A stretch of 64,000 bases of DNA from Rhizomys pruinosus (Eukaryota; Chordata; Mammalia; Rodentia; Spalacidae): the NCBI GenBank assembly GCA_009823505.1, contig VZQC01009966.1, positions 518,476 through 582,475 of the forward strand, read 5' to 3'. Within the stretch, counting starts at the first letter, position 1; the number at the start of each line of letters is the position of its first letter. Made by a program: the position numbers and the translations under genes. The notes beneath the pieces are model-generated. The model made no database searches and was not told the DNA's origin. It was given only the letters and a program-made list of their open reading frames with translations. Below, piece after piece: positions 46,166 through 58,319 of this stretch.

Positions 46166-47204
46166 AGTGAATTGGGGAATTATTGAGAAATGGTGCCTGC
46201 TGGTTTGTGGCAGATGATTGTTGAACACAAACTGGAGTCATTGCCAGACGTCTTGAAGATTTGGTCAAAGAGCCAGTCTACCTTTCTCTGGTTGGTCACT
46301 ATTGGGCCATCAGAATTGTTTAAATGTAGTGTTTTATCAGAAGCACCTACAAGTTCTTAATCTTACTGGAAGACAGGCAGACCAGGTTTTTTAAAATTGT
46401 TTTATTTGTATTTGTTTTATTTGTATTTGTTTTTAATACTCGCAGTGAAAAATAATACTTTGGCCTATAGTGGTGTCAAACAAAATGTTTCCTGTATTGG
46501 GTACAAGCAGGTTCAGCTGGGCCTTTGTTCTCACTTTTCCTTAGTGACTTTTGAGGTAGAGTAATTGCTCTCCTTGCGAGTCATCTCACATTTTGATTGT
46601 AAGTTTGGCTTTTATAATATGAGTTCTTTTGGCAAATTATGAGGTGTGACTAGTATAATTCCAGTTTCAGAAGTAGTTTTTAAGGACAAGGCTTTAACAA
46701 TGCCCTTGACATTGGATTATTCACTAGATATTTTCTGTACATAAATGATGATGAATATGGTATCAGACAGCATGTGTTGTTCTTGTTTCTTATGTTTCAT
46801 CATTCTTGACTTGGTGATTATATTCAGGATAACCTAATCTTAGGACATATATTGAATCTTAGGACATGTATTGAATCTCTATTTTAAACTTATTTTACAG
46901 AGATAAGCCCATGCTCATTACTTAACAGAATCTATAGGAACATTTTAGGATTAGAATTGATCCTGTAAAGGCCCCTGGATCTTACACAAAAGAAGCACTT
47001 GGAGAAAACAAAGTGACTAAGCTAGAAACGCTAAGTGCTGGTGACTGCAGAGATCACTAAGAATTGTTTTGTGTTCATTTAAGACTACCAAAATCAAAAC
47101 AATGCCAAGGCTGTTTGGGTACAGCGTTATTATACCAAGAATACATAAGTGATACATAAATGTTCCTCATTCAAGATTTCATGTGTTTTCAAGGATACTT
47201 TGTG

Positions 47205-47465
47205 TATTTGTCAGCTTTCTGCTGCTGTAACAAATACCTAAGACAGTTTACGAAGAGAGAAGGTTGATTTTGTCTCATGGCTTCAGAGTTGCTGTACACA
47301 TTTGGTTGATCCTGCTCTGTAGGCATGTAGCAAGGCAGTGGGCTGTGGCAAGGGTGTGTGATAGAAGGAAATCTCATCATCAGAAGAGAGGAAGAGCAAG
47401 GGGCTGGACTCCCAGCTTTCCCCTCAGGACCAGGCTCCCCGCCAGGGGCCACAGACTTCCCTCTG
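47205..47465 (-). mobile_element. Rodent LTR-like repeat, antisense
   Basis: GTCAGCTTTCTGCTGCTGTA ACAAATACCTAAGACAG and GGTTGATTTTGTCTCATGGC are reversed ends of a common rodent LTR-type repeat. The family is not assigned. Confidence 0.5.
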
Positions 47466-48010
47466 TGGTGTCAGGCTAGCTGTGAGGCTGTGTGTGTGAG
47501 ATGTTCTGGATCCAGACTACAGCACTTGGCCAGATGAACATTCTTTTGAAAGTTACGCCAGGAAAGCTGGAGGGAAGGCTAAGAATGCGGCTGGTGTTGG
47601 TCCTGTCCTGTGCTGTCTCGCTCTCCCACTGCCTCCTGTGCATGCTGCTACTGTATGCTGAACCATCTGAAGCATTCTGAACTTCCTCTAAAACTCTAAC
47701 TCTCTCTCCTTGAAGAACATTCCAACATTCATGTAAGATTGAGACAATGGCCAGAATTTTAATTAGGGCTTTAAAAGTTGAGCTAAAAGAATGTGTTTTC
47801 AAAGGAGAGTTTTTTTTTTTTGCCCCCAATTATGTAAACTTTATTTGATTGTTCATTTTAGAAATCATGACAAATTAAAAAATATTTAGAAAAGAGTCTA
47901 TCCCCAACAGACTGCCTGGTGCCTTCCCTAGCCAAAGGAACAGGATGCCTTTCACCCTGAACCACACCTGCCCCTGGGGTCTCAGACATCTGCCTGCTAG
48001 TCTCTTTTTT

Positions 48011-48353
48011 TTTTTAATTTATTTTTTATTGTTATTAAACTTTTCCATAAACTGTACATCATTTTTCAATCGAATTCAGAGTCGCTTCCCTTTCCATGCC
48101 CCCTCCCCACCTGAGTCCCTGCACTTTACCATACATGTCTTGCATGTTTTTCTGAGTTTTTCCAGAGGTTTTTTTTTTCCAGTTCTTTTGTTGTTGTTCT
48201 CTCTAACTTGTATTGCTTCAATATATATACATACGTATATATATACACATATATATACGTATGTATATATACATACGTACATAGTTATATATATGGAAGA
48301 ATGGATTACGAAACTGAATCCTTCTATATGCTGTCTACAAGAAACCCATCTCA
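48011..48353 (-). mobile_element. Twin-primed L1 insertion (5' inversion)
   Basis: An antisense L1 3' end (48,011 to about 48,170, poly(T) on the left) is followed by a (TA)n and then a sense ORF2 endonuclease fragment (48,296-48,353, encoding PSICCLQETHLT-like text). The two parts point in opposite directions. CCTGCTAGTCTCTTTTTT (47,993-48,010) and CCTGCGAGTCTCTTTTTT (48,354-48,371) flank the whole as an 18-bp target duplication with one mismatch. Confidence 0.85.
48220..48294. repeat. (TA)n-rich tract with inverted symmetry
   Basis: ATATATACATACGTATATAT and a matching TATATATACGTATGTATATA arm flank a short spacer, forming a near-perfect AT hairpin. Confidence 0.85.
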
Positions 48354-48698
48354 CCTGCGAGTCTCTTTTTTACTGGACTCCCAGCTCCTTGAAAGAAGCT
48401 TAATAGAGGTTTCCATAGTTTTGTGGGGGGGGGGGAAGCAAACAGCCAAATCAAACTAAAAACCCAGAAAAAAGAAAATAAGGTGAATGCCTGTGAGTGA
48501 AATTGTTGAATAAATTGTGCTGTGGCTGTGGGGATTTAAACATTATATAATATCTCATTTTTATAAATGATGAAAAGCTTTACGTGTGACTTTATGTGTG
48601 TTCACAGATGGAAATATTAGGATGAAAAGGGCCAAGGAGGGAGGGGCTAGATAAAAATGTTCTCAAAATTTAATTTTTTTTCTTCTTTTTAAATGTGC

Positions 48699-48982
48699 TG
48701 TTAGATTAAATAACAGCGCAAACCCCCGATAAAAAACAGGCACATGAGACTTAAGTAACTCTGGGAACATAACTTACTTCAGGAATTGCCAGGGCTGACT
48801 ATCTGTTGGCACGTGGTGGGGTAGTGGGAACAGCAGCAGCAGGTTGGCGACTGGGGCCCACCCCGTTATAGCCACAGGGTGGGACCTCAGGTACAGGGGA
48901 AGGGGTCAGAAGATTGACAGCCTCTGGAGGAAGTGGACCTCTGCGTGTCCCTTGGAATTCTGGGAAGCCCATATCTATAACA
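48699..48982 (-). mobile_element. Solo LTR, family X, copy 2
   Basis: The element starts TGTTAG and ends CTATAACA, and is homologous throughout to 3,984-4,255. It is flanked by TGTGC on both sides (48,694-48,698 and 48,983-48,987), a 5-bp target duplication, so it is a solo LTR. The reversed TATA region is changed to GTTATAGCC here. Confidence 0.82.
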
Positions 48983-49215
48983 TGTGCTCTTGACTCTTTC
49001 CCAGAATAGACAACAAGATCACTGAAGCGACGCCAAATCCTACTTCCTTTCACGTGCAGGAAAGGCAGTGGGTACTTAAATCCTCGTTTAATTTTTAATT
49101 TCACCTCGTACACTGGCTTATCTTTTGGTGCATGAGTCACCAAAAGCATTCAGACTCAACGTAGAACCACTCAATACTGTGGCGGGGCAGCGGGTTTATG
49201 TAGATGGTCAGGCTT
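48983..49215. other. Unassigned sequence with a minus-strand open frame
   Basis: A minus-strand frame begins at 49,149 (MLLVTHAPKDKPVYEVKLKI) and reads into the LTR at 48,982. The first 56 residues are charged and coding-like, but I recognise no family. The rest is LTR text read by chance. Confidence 0.3.
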
Positions 49216-51349
49216 TTAGGGAGGGTGATGGCCTTGGAAGAAGCCCAGGATGCAGCGCTGTTGGGACTCAGCAGGCCCAGCACCCTGCAGTGGTGATCCC
49301 CCCAGAGAACCATCAGTGCCTGGATTCTAGTTCTGCAGGGTCAGAGAAGATCTCTGGAAGAGAAGGTGGCAGATGGGTGTCTCACTTTCTAGTGGCAGAT
49401 GACAGGATGGAGAAAGTTAAAAACAGAAAGGCATTGGAGAAAGCTGTTTTTCCCCAGCTCTGCTTCCAGACGTGGTGCTGTGTTGCTGGTCTCTCTTGCG
49501 GTCACTCAACAGGGACTTGCAGGGTACTTGAAAAATATAGTATATGCCTCTTATCGAAGAGTGCTTATTATTTACTAACTGAATACATCGTGAACCTTCA
49601 GGGAGGTAAATTGCTGTTAGCAGAACCCTGAGTTACTTAGTCTTAGATAATAGTACCTGGAGGTGCTTTGGAAAGGAAGAGGAAACTTCTCTGTGGACCA
49701 GAGAGCTGGAAAGGCAGATGGAAAGGAAAGAGGGAAGTGGGGTGGCCCAGTCAGTGCCTGAAGCTCCTGACCCCTCCCAGCCTTTCATTTAGAGATTTCT
49801 CTAGTTTGTTTATTTGCCAGGTTATGTTTCTATAGAGAAGTTGGATCTCAACAAGCCCTTTTTAAAATGCTGTGTGACATGTGAGGTTTGTCAGCCAGCA
49901 GGCAGAGAGCCATCAGCTGAGAAGTGGGACTTTTATGAATCCCTTCACATGAGCATGCAGTGGAACTCTTCCCCTAGGGTACACCATGGCCAACCAATGG
50001 GGATCAGAGCCACAGTGGTGTCCTGCAGGAGACCCCACACAATTGGGCCCCTTAACATTAATTTCCTTCTGGAAGGTGGGTGTGGGAAAGGTCATTAGCC
50101 ACTTCTTCCTACAGCTCTAGCAGCACTTAATCCTGTTCCTGTCGCATGTGGTTGTGGGCAGATGGGGAAGAAACTAGATTCTACAGGAGGTGGAAGATTA
50201 CTTGGGGGGTGGATTCTGGTCATGTAGGCTTTCGGAGCCTCCATGCATGCTGGGGTGCCACTAAGGTGATGCAGCTGCCAGAGACTCACTGGTTTGCCAA
50301 ACTGGAATGGAATGGTTTCCTTTGTGCAGATGATCTGCAGGGAGCCGGTTCTGTGCGTCTCCCTGGGAAAGGAAATGAAACATTGTGTAAGGTTGGTTCC
50401 TGTTGTTATAGTCGAGTTTGTGCAATTTTGGCACCCAGCTCCTGGACTCACATAATCTAGTTAAATCCACACCTTGTTTATGATTGTCGCAGGTAGGCCA
50501 TGTCTCCACAGTTCTGTGCTAATTTCACATTTCTGGATCTAAGTACAAAATTCCATGTTGTTTTGTTGTAAATCTAATGCAGTTAGATTAGCACAATAGC
50601 ATTACTGCAGCTAATTTGAAAGAGCTTTTTATTTTTCCTGCCTGATTTTTATACAGTTTACGGATTAGGTTCAGGAACCCTAACATTGCAGTATTCCTGT
50701 GATTGTATGGAAAGAAAGTAGGAGCTGAACACTGATTTAGGTGACTGGTTTTTTGGATGTCTCTTGGCAAATGAGTTTGCCTGTTTGAGTGTCTACCCCA
50801 TGCTGTTTCCTTGGAATAAAATTGAGCAATCTCAGTGTCACAGGCTTCTGGTGCAGGCAGGATGCACCAGCACTTAAAAAATGGCTGGCCAGGAGTTTTT
50901 CCCAAGGTAGACACTACACTTATCACAAGGGCATAGTAGAGATCTCCAACAGCATGAAGCTCCATGTCTTAATTAGCATTTGTAAAATGGATGTTTTAAT
51001 CAAATCTGCCTGTTCAATCAAATCGATTTCTCACTCATTCTATTCTTCAGCCTGTTTGTTTCATCTAGAATACTATCAGAAAGTATTATTGCATACCCCT
51101 ATTGAATTCAAGGTGCTCGATTGAAGGTCATGGGTGTTATTTGAGATGCGATATGATAAAAAGGTAGACATTGAAGTCACACAAATTAAAATCAAAATTT
51201 GCTGAAGATTTTAAAAAGAGAAGTAGATATGACCAAGGGAAAAGAACAGAGCAATGCAGGAGAATGAGTATCAGTGCTTCTGGGCAGTGTGGTTACTACT
51301 CCCCTGGGTCCACAGTGCCAGCTACCTAGAAAGACAGCTGCCTCCGCCA

Positions 51350-51414
51350 CTCCTCCTCCTCCTCCTCCTCCTCCTCGTCCTCCTCCTCCTCCTCCTCCTC
51401 CTCCTCTTCCTCCT
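51350..51414. repeat. (CCT)n microsatellite
   Basis: About 21 CCT units with single G and T interruptions; a pure polypyrimidine/polypurine tract. Confidence 0.97.
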
Positions 51415-51562
51415 ATCAGAACACATAACAAACCCTCACCTATACCAGCTCTTTTTGAACAAGTGACAGCAGAAGTGACTTGTTTTGCTCCATGCTTGCT
51501 GTGGTGTGGAGCTCCCACGGGGCTTCCACCGAGGAACAGCACTTGTGTAAATGCCGTTGCAC

Positions 51563-51674
51563 CTGAGTGCCCTGTGGGTTTCCCTGTGTCTACTCGTGCC
51601 CTAGTGGCTTACCTTGCCCTGAGTGCCCTATGGGTTCCCCTGTGTCTTCTCGTGCCCTAGTGGCTTACCTTGCT
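51563..51674. repeat. 56-bp tandem duplication
   Basis: CTGAGTGCCCTGTGGGTTTC and CTGAGTGCCCTATGGGTTCC begin two copies that share GTGCCCTAGTGGCTTACCTT. Confidence 0.95.
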
Positions 51675-52077
51675 CTTGGCTTGTTCTCTGAGGACGAAGC
51701 CACACGTGACTTGCCTGGACCCTTACGTAGGCTGTTTGCTTTCCTAACTACTTCCTCCATAAACAGCAAACAAATTACATTTTATGACTGTACCAGACAA
51801 ATATAATCCAGAGTGGATTTATTCTTTTGTATTTATTATTATTCATTTTACCCTTTTGATATTAGAGAAATTAAAGCATTTTTGAGGGTAATACTGTGGG
51901 CCCCTGGCACTATGTCTTCTGAGCCTCATGGCCATGTTGCCTGGCTAAGGACTTAGCAGTGTAAGTTAGGATGGTGTTTCTCTATTTTGTGTCACATTTA
52001 TTCTGAAAATATTGGGTGGGCTTGATTGTATGAGAAATAGTTACTTGTTGTCTTCTTTTTTGGTTGTTTACTGCTCT

Positions 52078-52215
52078 CTTTTTTGAGCTAGGGTTTCCTT
52101 AGGTAGCGCTGGTGACTTGGGACTCATGCGTTCCTGGCGGGCTTTGAACACTGGCAATCCTCCTGCCCCTACCTATTGAGTGCTGGGATTACAATGTGCC
52201 ACCAAGCCCAGCCTT
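52078..52215 (-). mobile_element. Old B1-like SINE, antisense
   Basis: TTTTTTGAGCTAGGGTTTCC to GAGTGCTGGGATTACAATG TGCC; strongly diverged B1/7SL-type. Confidence 0.75.
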
Positions 52216-52432
52216 TCTGTATTCTTCTTTATGAACTCTCATGATTCTGTTTCTCAAGTTACTGTTCTGTGTAGATTGTCAAAGCTCCTGCACTGTTAAA
52301 GATGGAGGCAAGAGCATGTGTTACCAGGGCACCATTGTGAGGCTGGCTTCGGAAGGACGTGGAAATTGTGCTTTTCTTTATAATGCTCTACTTTTCTTTT
52401 ATTCTCCTTTTTCTTATTTTTTTAAATGAGAT

Positions 52433-52457
52433 TATTTATTTATTTATTTATTTATTT
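52433..52457. repeat. (TTTA)n microsatellite
   Basis: About six TTTA units. Confidence 0.95.
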
Positions 52458-53224
52458 TTTGAGTGGGGCCAGTAAAAAGTATTTAGGCTTCTTCAGTGCT
52501 GATTTTTGAAATAAAATTTTATCGAAGAAAATATCGTTACCGCACTTGCCGTGTCTCCGCCACGTCTCTCTGGTCTCCGCAGCTGTGTCTTCCCGGAGCT
52601 GCCCTTCACAGCCGAAGCGTTAGTGGCTGTTCAGAGCACAGGTCCTCCACGAGAAGAACAGAGTGGTCTGAAGGAAGACGCAGAGCTTGGGGGGGGGGGG
52701 GATGGTAGCAATAGCAAAGCTCATCTACCAGAGGACAGCGAGGAACATGCTTTAAACAAATAGGCAGCTCTAAAATAAAGGTCCATACGAAGCCAGAGAC
52801 CGTGCATTTTAGCGGCATACACCCTAGGGGTGGAGGAGGAAGGAAGATGCCATGTGTTCTGCCACAGCCGCTTTACTTATAACTCAGGAAGATACCTTAG
52901 TATTTTGAGAGCCAGGAGAGTGGTGGCATTTCCATTGTCTTCCCACGCCAGGACTAGGAGCCGTGAAAGCACGCCTTACGGATGCTTGCTGGACAGGGCA
53001 GCTTTCCAGGGCTGGCTGCTGGCAGGAGGCCAGTTCCTAGTAGAAGCACAGACTGCAAAGTGGTTGGTTCACATTTTAGTTGTGGTTCATTCCAGGTTAC
53101 CAGGTAAATGGCCACCTCATCTGTGACAGGCCAAGTATTGATGTCTCATTGAATATAAAGAAATTTTCATTCTATTTTTTCCTTTACTCAGAATGTGATG
53201 GAGACTGGCTGCGCAGAGAACTTA

Positions 53225-53450
53225 TCTCTGTGAATTCTTGCAGACGTTTAACCTGAGTGGTATTTTGGGGAGATGCAAGCACATTCCATGAACCAGGAAG
53301 GCAGGTTCTGCTTTGAGTTCTTAACCCCAACTTCCCTCAGTGAGAGACTGCGACCTGGAAGTCCAAGCTGAAATAAATCCTTTCTTCCCCTAAGTTGTTT
53401 TTGGTCCGAGTGTTTTATTACGGCAACAGGGACCAAACTAGAACAGAAAA
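53225..53450 (+). mobile_element. Rodent ERVL/MaLR-like LTR 3' end, sense
   Basis: CTGAAATAAATCCTTTCTTC CCCTAAGTTG and TGTTTTATTACGGCAACAGG are the typical end of this rodent LTR group, with AATAAA. Confidence 0.6.
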
Positions 53451-54121
53451 TTTTCTGCCAAAGTAAAAGAAGTGAAAGTAAAAGCTCACCATTCTCAGCT
53501 CACAGTCCATCCTTGAGGGAGTTAGGTCAGGAACTCCTTCCCAGCCAAGTACAGCAGGAACTGTGGACATGTGCCTCTTGCTGCCTGCTCCCTGCCTCAA
53601 GCTGAGTTAGCTTTTGTATATAGCCTAGGGCTACCTGGGCCCTCCTGTATCAATTGGCGATCTGAAGAGCCCCGCCCCCATGCCCACGCTGAGGCCAGTC
53701 TGATCCAGGCAATTTCTCCTCTGAGGACTTTCCCCTGGCTGACTCTAGGCTGTGTCAGGTTGGTGGCCAGGCACTTGGATGGACTTCCCAAGTTTAAACT
53801 TTTTGCAGTACAGACTGTGTGTGTGCCTCTGAATGGGGCCTGCGCGTTTGAGGATGAGTTTCACCTCCCATGTCAGAAGGTCCTATGCCTCTGTGAACTT
53901 TCCCAAACCCTCAGTTTCCTTGATCCTCACCGTGACTCTGCAGTTCTGGTGTGCCAGCCCGTCTGGTCCGAGGGGTCTGTCAGAGCCCCTCAGGTGGCCA
54001 TGTCTTCTGACTCAGTACTGTGCTCATCTGTCAGGATCTTTAAAAAAATTTAAAGTAAGTTTCTTTTAGCAGGGAAAACCTTTATAAGAACCATTGTATT
54101 TCACATTTAAAAGTTCTTTGC

Positions 54122-54195
54122 GGCGCTAGGCATGGTGCACATACCTGTAGTCTTAGCACTCTGGAGGCCAAAGCAGGAGGATTGCTTCCTTATAG
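54122..54195 (+). mobile_element. B1-like fragment, sense
   Basis: GGCGCTAGGCATGGTGCACA TACC and CACTCTGGAGGCCAAAGC are the B1 5' half only. Confidence 0.65.
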
Positions 54196-54468
54196 TCCTC
54201 ATGAAAAGTCATTGTGGTCCTTGGTACCTGATGTGGACATCACTTCCCTTGTATTCCTTTCATTTACTGGGCGCAGTGACATAGATTGCATTGTAACCTG
54301 AACTTTGATATATGATCCCAGATAATCTCTGGATGTCCTTGTTGCTTCTTGTAAATGCTGTTATGTTAGTCAACTACAGGTCAAAGTGTACTTCACCTGA
54401 TGCTATCCAAGATTACCCAGGCGATTTTGAATTTGGGGAGGACATTGAACTTACAGTGTCCTAGGGCT

Positions 54469-54560
54469 GTGGAGGCCGTGTCTAGATGGGCTGCATGGGC
54501 CGTGGAGGCCGTGTCTAGATGGGCTGCATGGGCCGTGGAGGCCGTGTCTAGATGGGCTGT
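54469..54560. repeat. 33-bp minisatellite, 2.8 units
   Basis: Units begin GTGGAGGCCGTGTCTAGATG, identical between copies. Confidence 0.97.
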
Positions 54561-55164
54561 ATACCCAAGTCTGTGGTTGCCCTCCACTGCATCAGGCAAA
54601 GTGGATTTCACTGTGCTCCCCGTGGGCTGTACAATTTGTTGTCTTTTACTTTCTTGCTATTGGACCATGCCAAGCAAGTCTAGTTCTTTTATCATGGTAA
54701 GTCTTCAAATATTCACAGGCATGACTAGGCGTGTAGTTCTTGGACTCCTGTTCACTTCTTCATGGGGCATGACTGAGCCTCATCACCAGACTTGTAGTTT
54801 CTCTTCCTCTGTGCTGTGTTCCAGTGCCCTGTGGCCTGGTTGCCGAGAAGCACTCATGGGAAGGAATGTGGCATTTTCCTCTGCCGTTCGGTTTATATGT
54901 TCTGTTCATACAGTTCGTAATGGCAGTAGGTGCCAGATCTTCAGTGTGAAATGGAGGTGGGCTGGACTTCGACTTTCCTTTTTTTCTTGAAAAAAAAAAA
55001 ATCAAATTTTTGGACCAGGTTCTAAAATTTGACTGCCTTACATTAAAAATGTAATTGAATAGGAGTGCTAATTTGGGCAGCCTCCGACCTAGAAGCCTGA
55101 ATCTGGCCGCCCCCAACAGTTTGGTGAGCTGTCCTGACTGCCTCTGTTTTGGATAGCACCAAGG

Positions 55165-55240
55165 ATCTGGACCCGGTGGCTCAGGCCTGTAGTGTCAGCT
55201 ACTCAGGGGGCTGCAAGTTCACTTAGGGGTAGCAGCTTGC
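55165..55240 (+). mobile_element. Possible B1-like fragment
   Basis: CCCGGTGGCTCAGGCCTGTA GTGTCAGCTACTCAGG resembles 7SL-derived SINE text. Confidence 0.4.
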
Positions 55241-55419
55241 CCCTATGTCCTCACATAGGGAGTGCAGAGACAGGCAGATCTGGGCTTCCCTATGAACCAT
55301 TCTAGTTGAAACAGCTGTTGCCCATTCAGCAAGAGATGCTTCAAAAAACCAAGATGAAGAGCGATGATAAAGGAGAACTCCGATGGCTGCCTCTGCCTCC
55401 GCAGGCGCATAGACGCAAG

Positions 55420-55508
55420 CACGCGCGCGCGCGCGCACACACACACACATGCACGCACACATGCACGCACACACTCACACACACACACACACACACACGC
55501 ACACATGC
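55420..55508. repeat. (CG)n-(CA)n alternating purine-pyrimidine tract
   Basis: A run of about 16 bp of CG dinucleotides passes into CA repeats with ATGC interruptions. Confidence 0.95.
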
Positions 55509-56574
55509 AGGCTGTTGGTGTGAGCACCTTCGTGTGTGGAGGGAGGGAGCTGAGTTCTTTGTTTCAGGACTGATGTCCCAGCAGCTAATGCCTGTATCTA
55601 TACAACCAGGTCTAGCACTGAGTCTCTGAGACTTGACTCCTCTCATTACCCACCTACTGAATCAAACTATGACAGTAGAGCCTAGGACCCAGGTGATCAT
55701 TCAGGTGGGGAAAGCTGTCCCGTGTGGAAGAACTGTAGACCAGTCTGTACTCTCCAGTTCTGAAGTTGTAAATTAAAAAAAAAAAAATTCTTCAGCTTTT
55801 GTAGTTTCATAGCATAGTTCTCACTCAGGTTTAGACCCCTCCCCATCCATCCCCTCCCTTCCCCACGACACCTCATGTATTCCACTATACATGGTAAGTA
55901 AGACCTATCCAAGACCTACCACAAACCTACCGTTTGTGTAGCTTGCTGGCTGTGCTCTGAGAGGTTTATCAAGCAGATAGCTGGCTTGGTCAGTTTCCCT
56001 TCCTCTTTTTTGCTGGTTTGTGATGACCGTTCTCTACATCAGTGTCAGACAACACATTCTAGGACGACTGTCCACTCCCTACATAGAATCCACTTTATAC
56101 CCTCCCCCGTTACACATCTGTCCTTCCTATGGACAGCCTGATCACAACTGCCACGACCTAGGTCTTTGGCAGGACCTGCTTGTGAAATGGAGATAGGTTT
56201 TTCAATTTTAATCTTAACAGTGATGGCATCTCCTTCAACCTAACCCTCTTTTGGCCGCCTGATTAGGATAGAGGGACTTCTCCAGTCCTTTCAAACCAGC
56301 TTGGAATAAGAAGGGATGGCTAGCACACCCTGGCTTAGAGACCAAGAAACGAATAGAGAGTCGATTAGTCACCTTGGATCATATTACGTGCTTGTTCTGA
56401 CAAGATGTACTCTTCTCAGGTGCTGATGCTCCCAAGCTACAGTCCCACTCTAACAGTCCTTATTGTCTTTGACCTGCTTCTCTGCAAGTCTACACAGTTC
56501 CAAGCCAACTGTCGAGCAAATATGTGGGCAGATGTAATCACCTTATTACAGTCTTCTTAAATCTTATTTTCTTT

Positions 56575-56780
56575 TTAAAAAATATTTTATTTTTATTTTA
56601 AATTATAGTATATATGTGTATGTCTCTGTGTGGATTAGTGCACGTGAGTGGAGTGCCCACAGAGGACAGACGAGGGGGTCAGATCCCCTGGAGCTGAACT
56701 TACAGGCAGTTATGAACTGCCTACATGGTGTTGGGACCTCTGCATGAGCAGTGTGTGCTTTTAATTGCTGAGCTTTATAT
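56575..56780 (-). mobile_element. B3-type SINE, antisense, diverged
   Basis: GTGCACGTGAGTGGAGTGCC CACAGAGGACAG and CAGATCCCCTGGAGCTGAAC in B3 order. Confidence 0.75.
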
Positions 56781-56825
56781 TCAGCCTCAGCTTACTGTCA
56801 TTCCTCCTCTCCCTAGCCCAATGCC

Positions 56826-56930
56826 TAAAGTCACTGTGTGGACCAGGCTGGCCTTGATCTCAGAGATTCTCTTGTTTTTACCCTCTAAGGGACTAAAGGT
56901 GTGCTGCACCCTGCCCTGTGTTTTTTTGTG
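56826..56930 (-). mobile_element. B1 SINE fragment, antisense
   Basis: GTGGACCAGGCTGGCCTTGA TCTCAGAGATTC to GGACTAAAGGTGTGCTGCAC; short and diverged. Confidence 0.65.
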
Positions 56931-57164
56931 TGGTTTTCGTTTTGGACATATTTTCAGTTATTCTGACCATTATGAAATGATCATGCATGTGTGATAGGTT
57001 GGCTCACATGCTATGGCCTCTTGGGTAAACACAAGTAGTGTGATGGCTAGGATATTTCTAGCTCCTCCCCGCTCCACGCTTTTCTCTCTGGGAATCCTGT
57101 CATGTGTTGGAGGGTGCCACTGGGTTTCGTGGTTCTCATAAGTAGCTGAGATTGAGACCAGGTA

Positions 57165-57515
57165 TTTAATTTTCATTGTCAACTTGGCTAGGTTTAGAAT
57201 CAGCTAGGAAACAAACCTCCGGGTGTGTCTGAGAGCATTTTTATAAGGGTTTCCTGGAAGAGGGCCGATCCACCCAAACGTGGTGGCACTGTTCCTTGGC
57301 TGGGGTCCTGAACACTTAGTCAGCACTAAGAGACACAGCAGGCTGAGTGCCAGCTTTCCTCTCTGCTTCCTGAGGACACAGCATGATCAGACTGCACCTG
57401 TGCTCTTTCTCCATGGTAGACTGCTCTTAACCATGAGCCAAAATTATACCCTTCCTTCCAGAAGTTGCTTTTGTTGGATATTGTAACAGCAATGACAAAA
57501 CTAATATGCAAACAT
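57165..57515 (+). mobile_element. Rodent ERVL (MLT2-like) LTR, sense
   Basis: TTTCATTGTCAACTTGGCTA GG at the start and GTTGCTTTTGTTGGATATTG TAACAGCAATGAC at the end match the two ends of this LTR group. Length is about 340 bp. Confidence 0.65.
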
Positions 57516-58171
57516 TTTCGAAACATTACATCATAAGAACTAACTGGGAGCATGTAAGACGCCTAGGTCCTTGTCTGGGGGACTTGGTAACGGATGGCCC
57601 CAAGGAGCCACGTGCTTCACGATTGTCCCCTTGCTTCAAGACTGGCGGATTTGACTTTGGTGCTCTCGCACAAAAGTGGCTCCCTTCTTCTCTTTCTCTT
57701 TCTAGGAAATGAGTCTTTTACAGAACACAGTTGTGTGCTAAATACCCTGAACTGTAACTTCAGATGCATTTGAATAAAATAATGATCGACAACTGGGCAC
57801 TGACTGGCTGTGCACAAGTAGAAGTGTGATGGTGTTCTGAGGCATGCTGTGGCTATTTAATTGACTTTATTCTTTACTTCAGCTAGTCCATGTAGTGAAA
57901 GAGCAGGGAGATGAAGAAGCAACTTCAGTTTTGCCCAGATAACTGGATAAAGCTTGAGGAGAGTGAGACGCTGATGCTGGAGAAGGTATTGGGGGCAGAT
58001 GAGTCATAACAGCCAGTGGCTCATTAGGGTGGGAGCATGGGCGTTGTGCGAGTGAGAACCGAGGCTTGAAGAAGCCGGCAGGATGTGAAAGGAGGTGGAC
58101 ACGCCAGGGCTGCCAGGGCTGCCAGGGCTGCTAGTGCGGCTCTGCAGCTGCGCTCACTGCCTTGCAGGTTC

Positions 58172-58319
58172 AGTGTAGACTAACAGAGCGTATAGGGTGG
58201 AGTGTAGACTCACTGAGTGCTTATAGGGTGGAGTGTAGACTAAGTGAGTGCTTATAGAGTGGAGTGTAGACTAACAGAGTGCTTATAGGGTGGAGCTAGA
58301 CTGAGTGTTTATAGGGTGG
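58172..58319. repeat. 31-bp minisatellite, 5 units
   Basis: Units AGTGTAGACTAACAGAGTGC TTATAGGGTGG, lengths 29, 31, 31, 31 and 26. A 10-bp triplication (CAGGGCTGC) lies just upstream at about 58,107-58,130. Confidence 0.95.

Noticed and set aside
50095..50460. 118-codon minus-strand and 104-codon plus-strand frames
   Set aside because: Both strands are open over the same unique DNA with no domain; chance is the simplest reading.
51254..51660. Poly-Pro, poly-Leu and poly-Gly frames
   Set aside because: They arise from the (CCT)n tract and a tandem duplication.
52496..52763. Two 70-codon overlapping frames, moderately GC-rich
   Set aside because: I considered an exon or processed pseudogene, but found no splice-site pair, poly(A), or recognisable family.
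53571..54053. 160-codon plus-strand frame
   Set aside because: It has no recognisable domain, lies just after an LTR end, and has no splice or poly(A) context.
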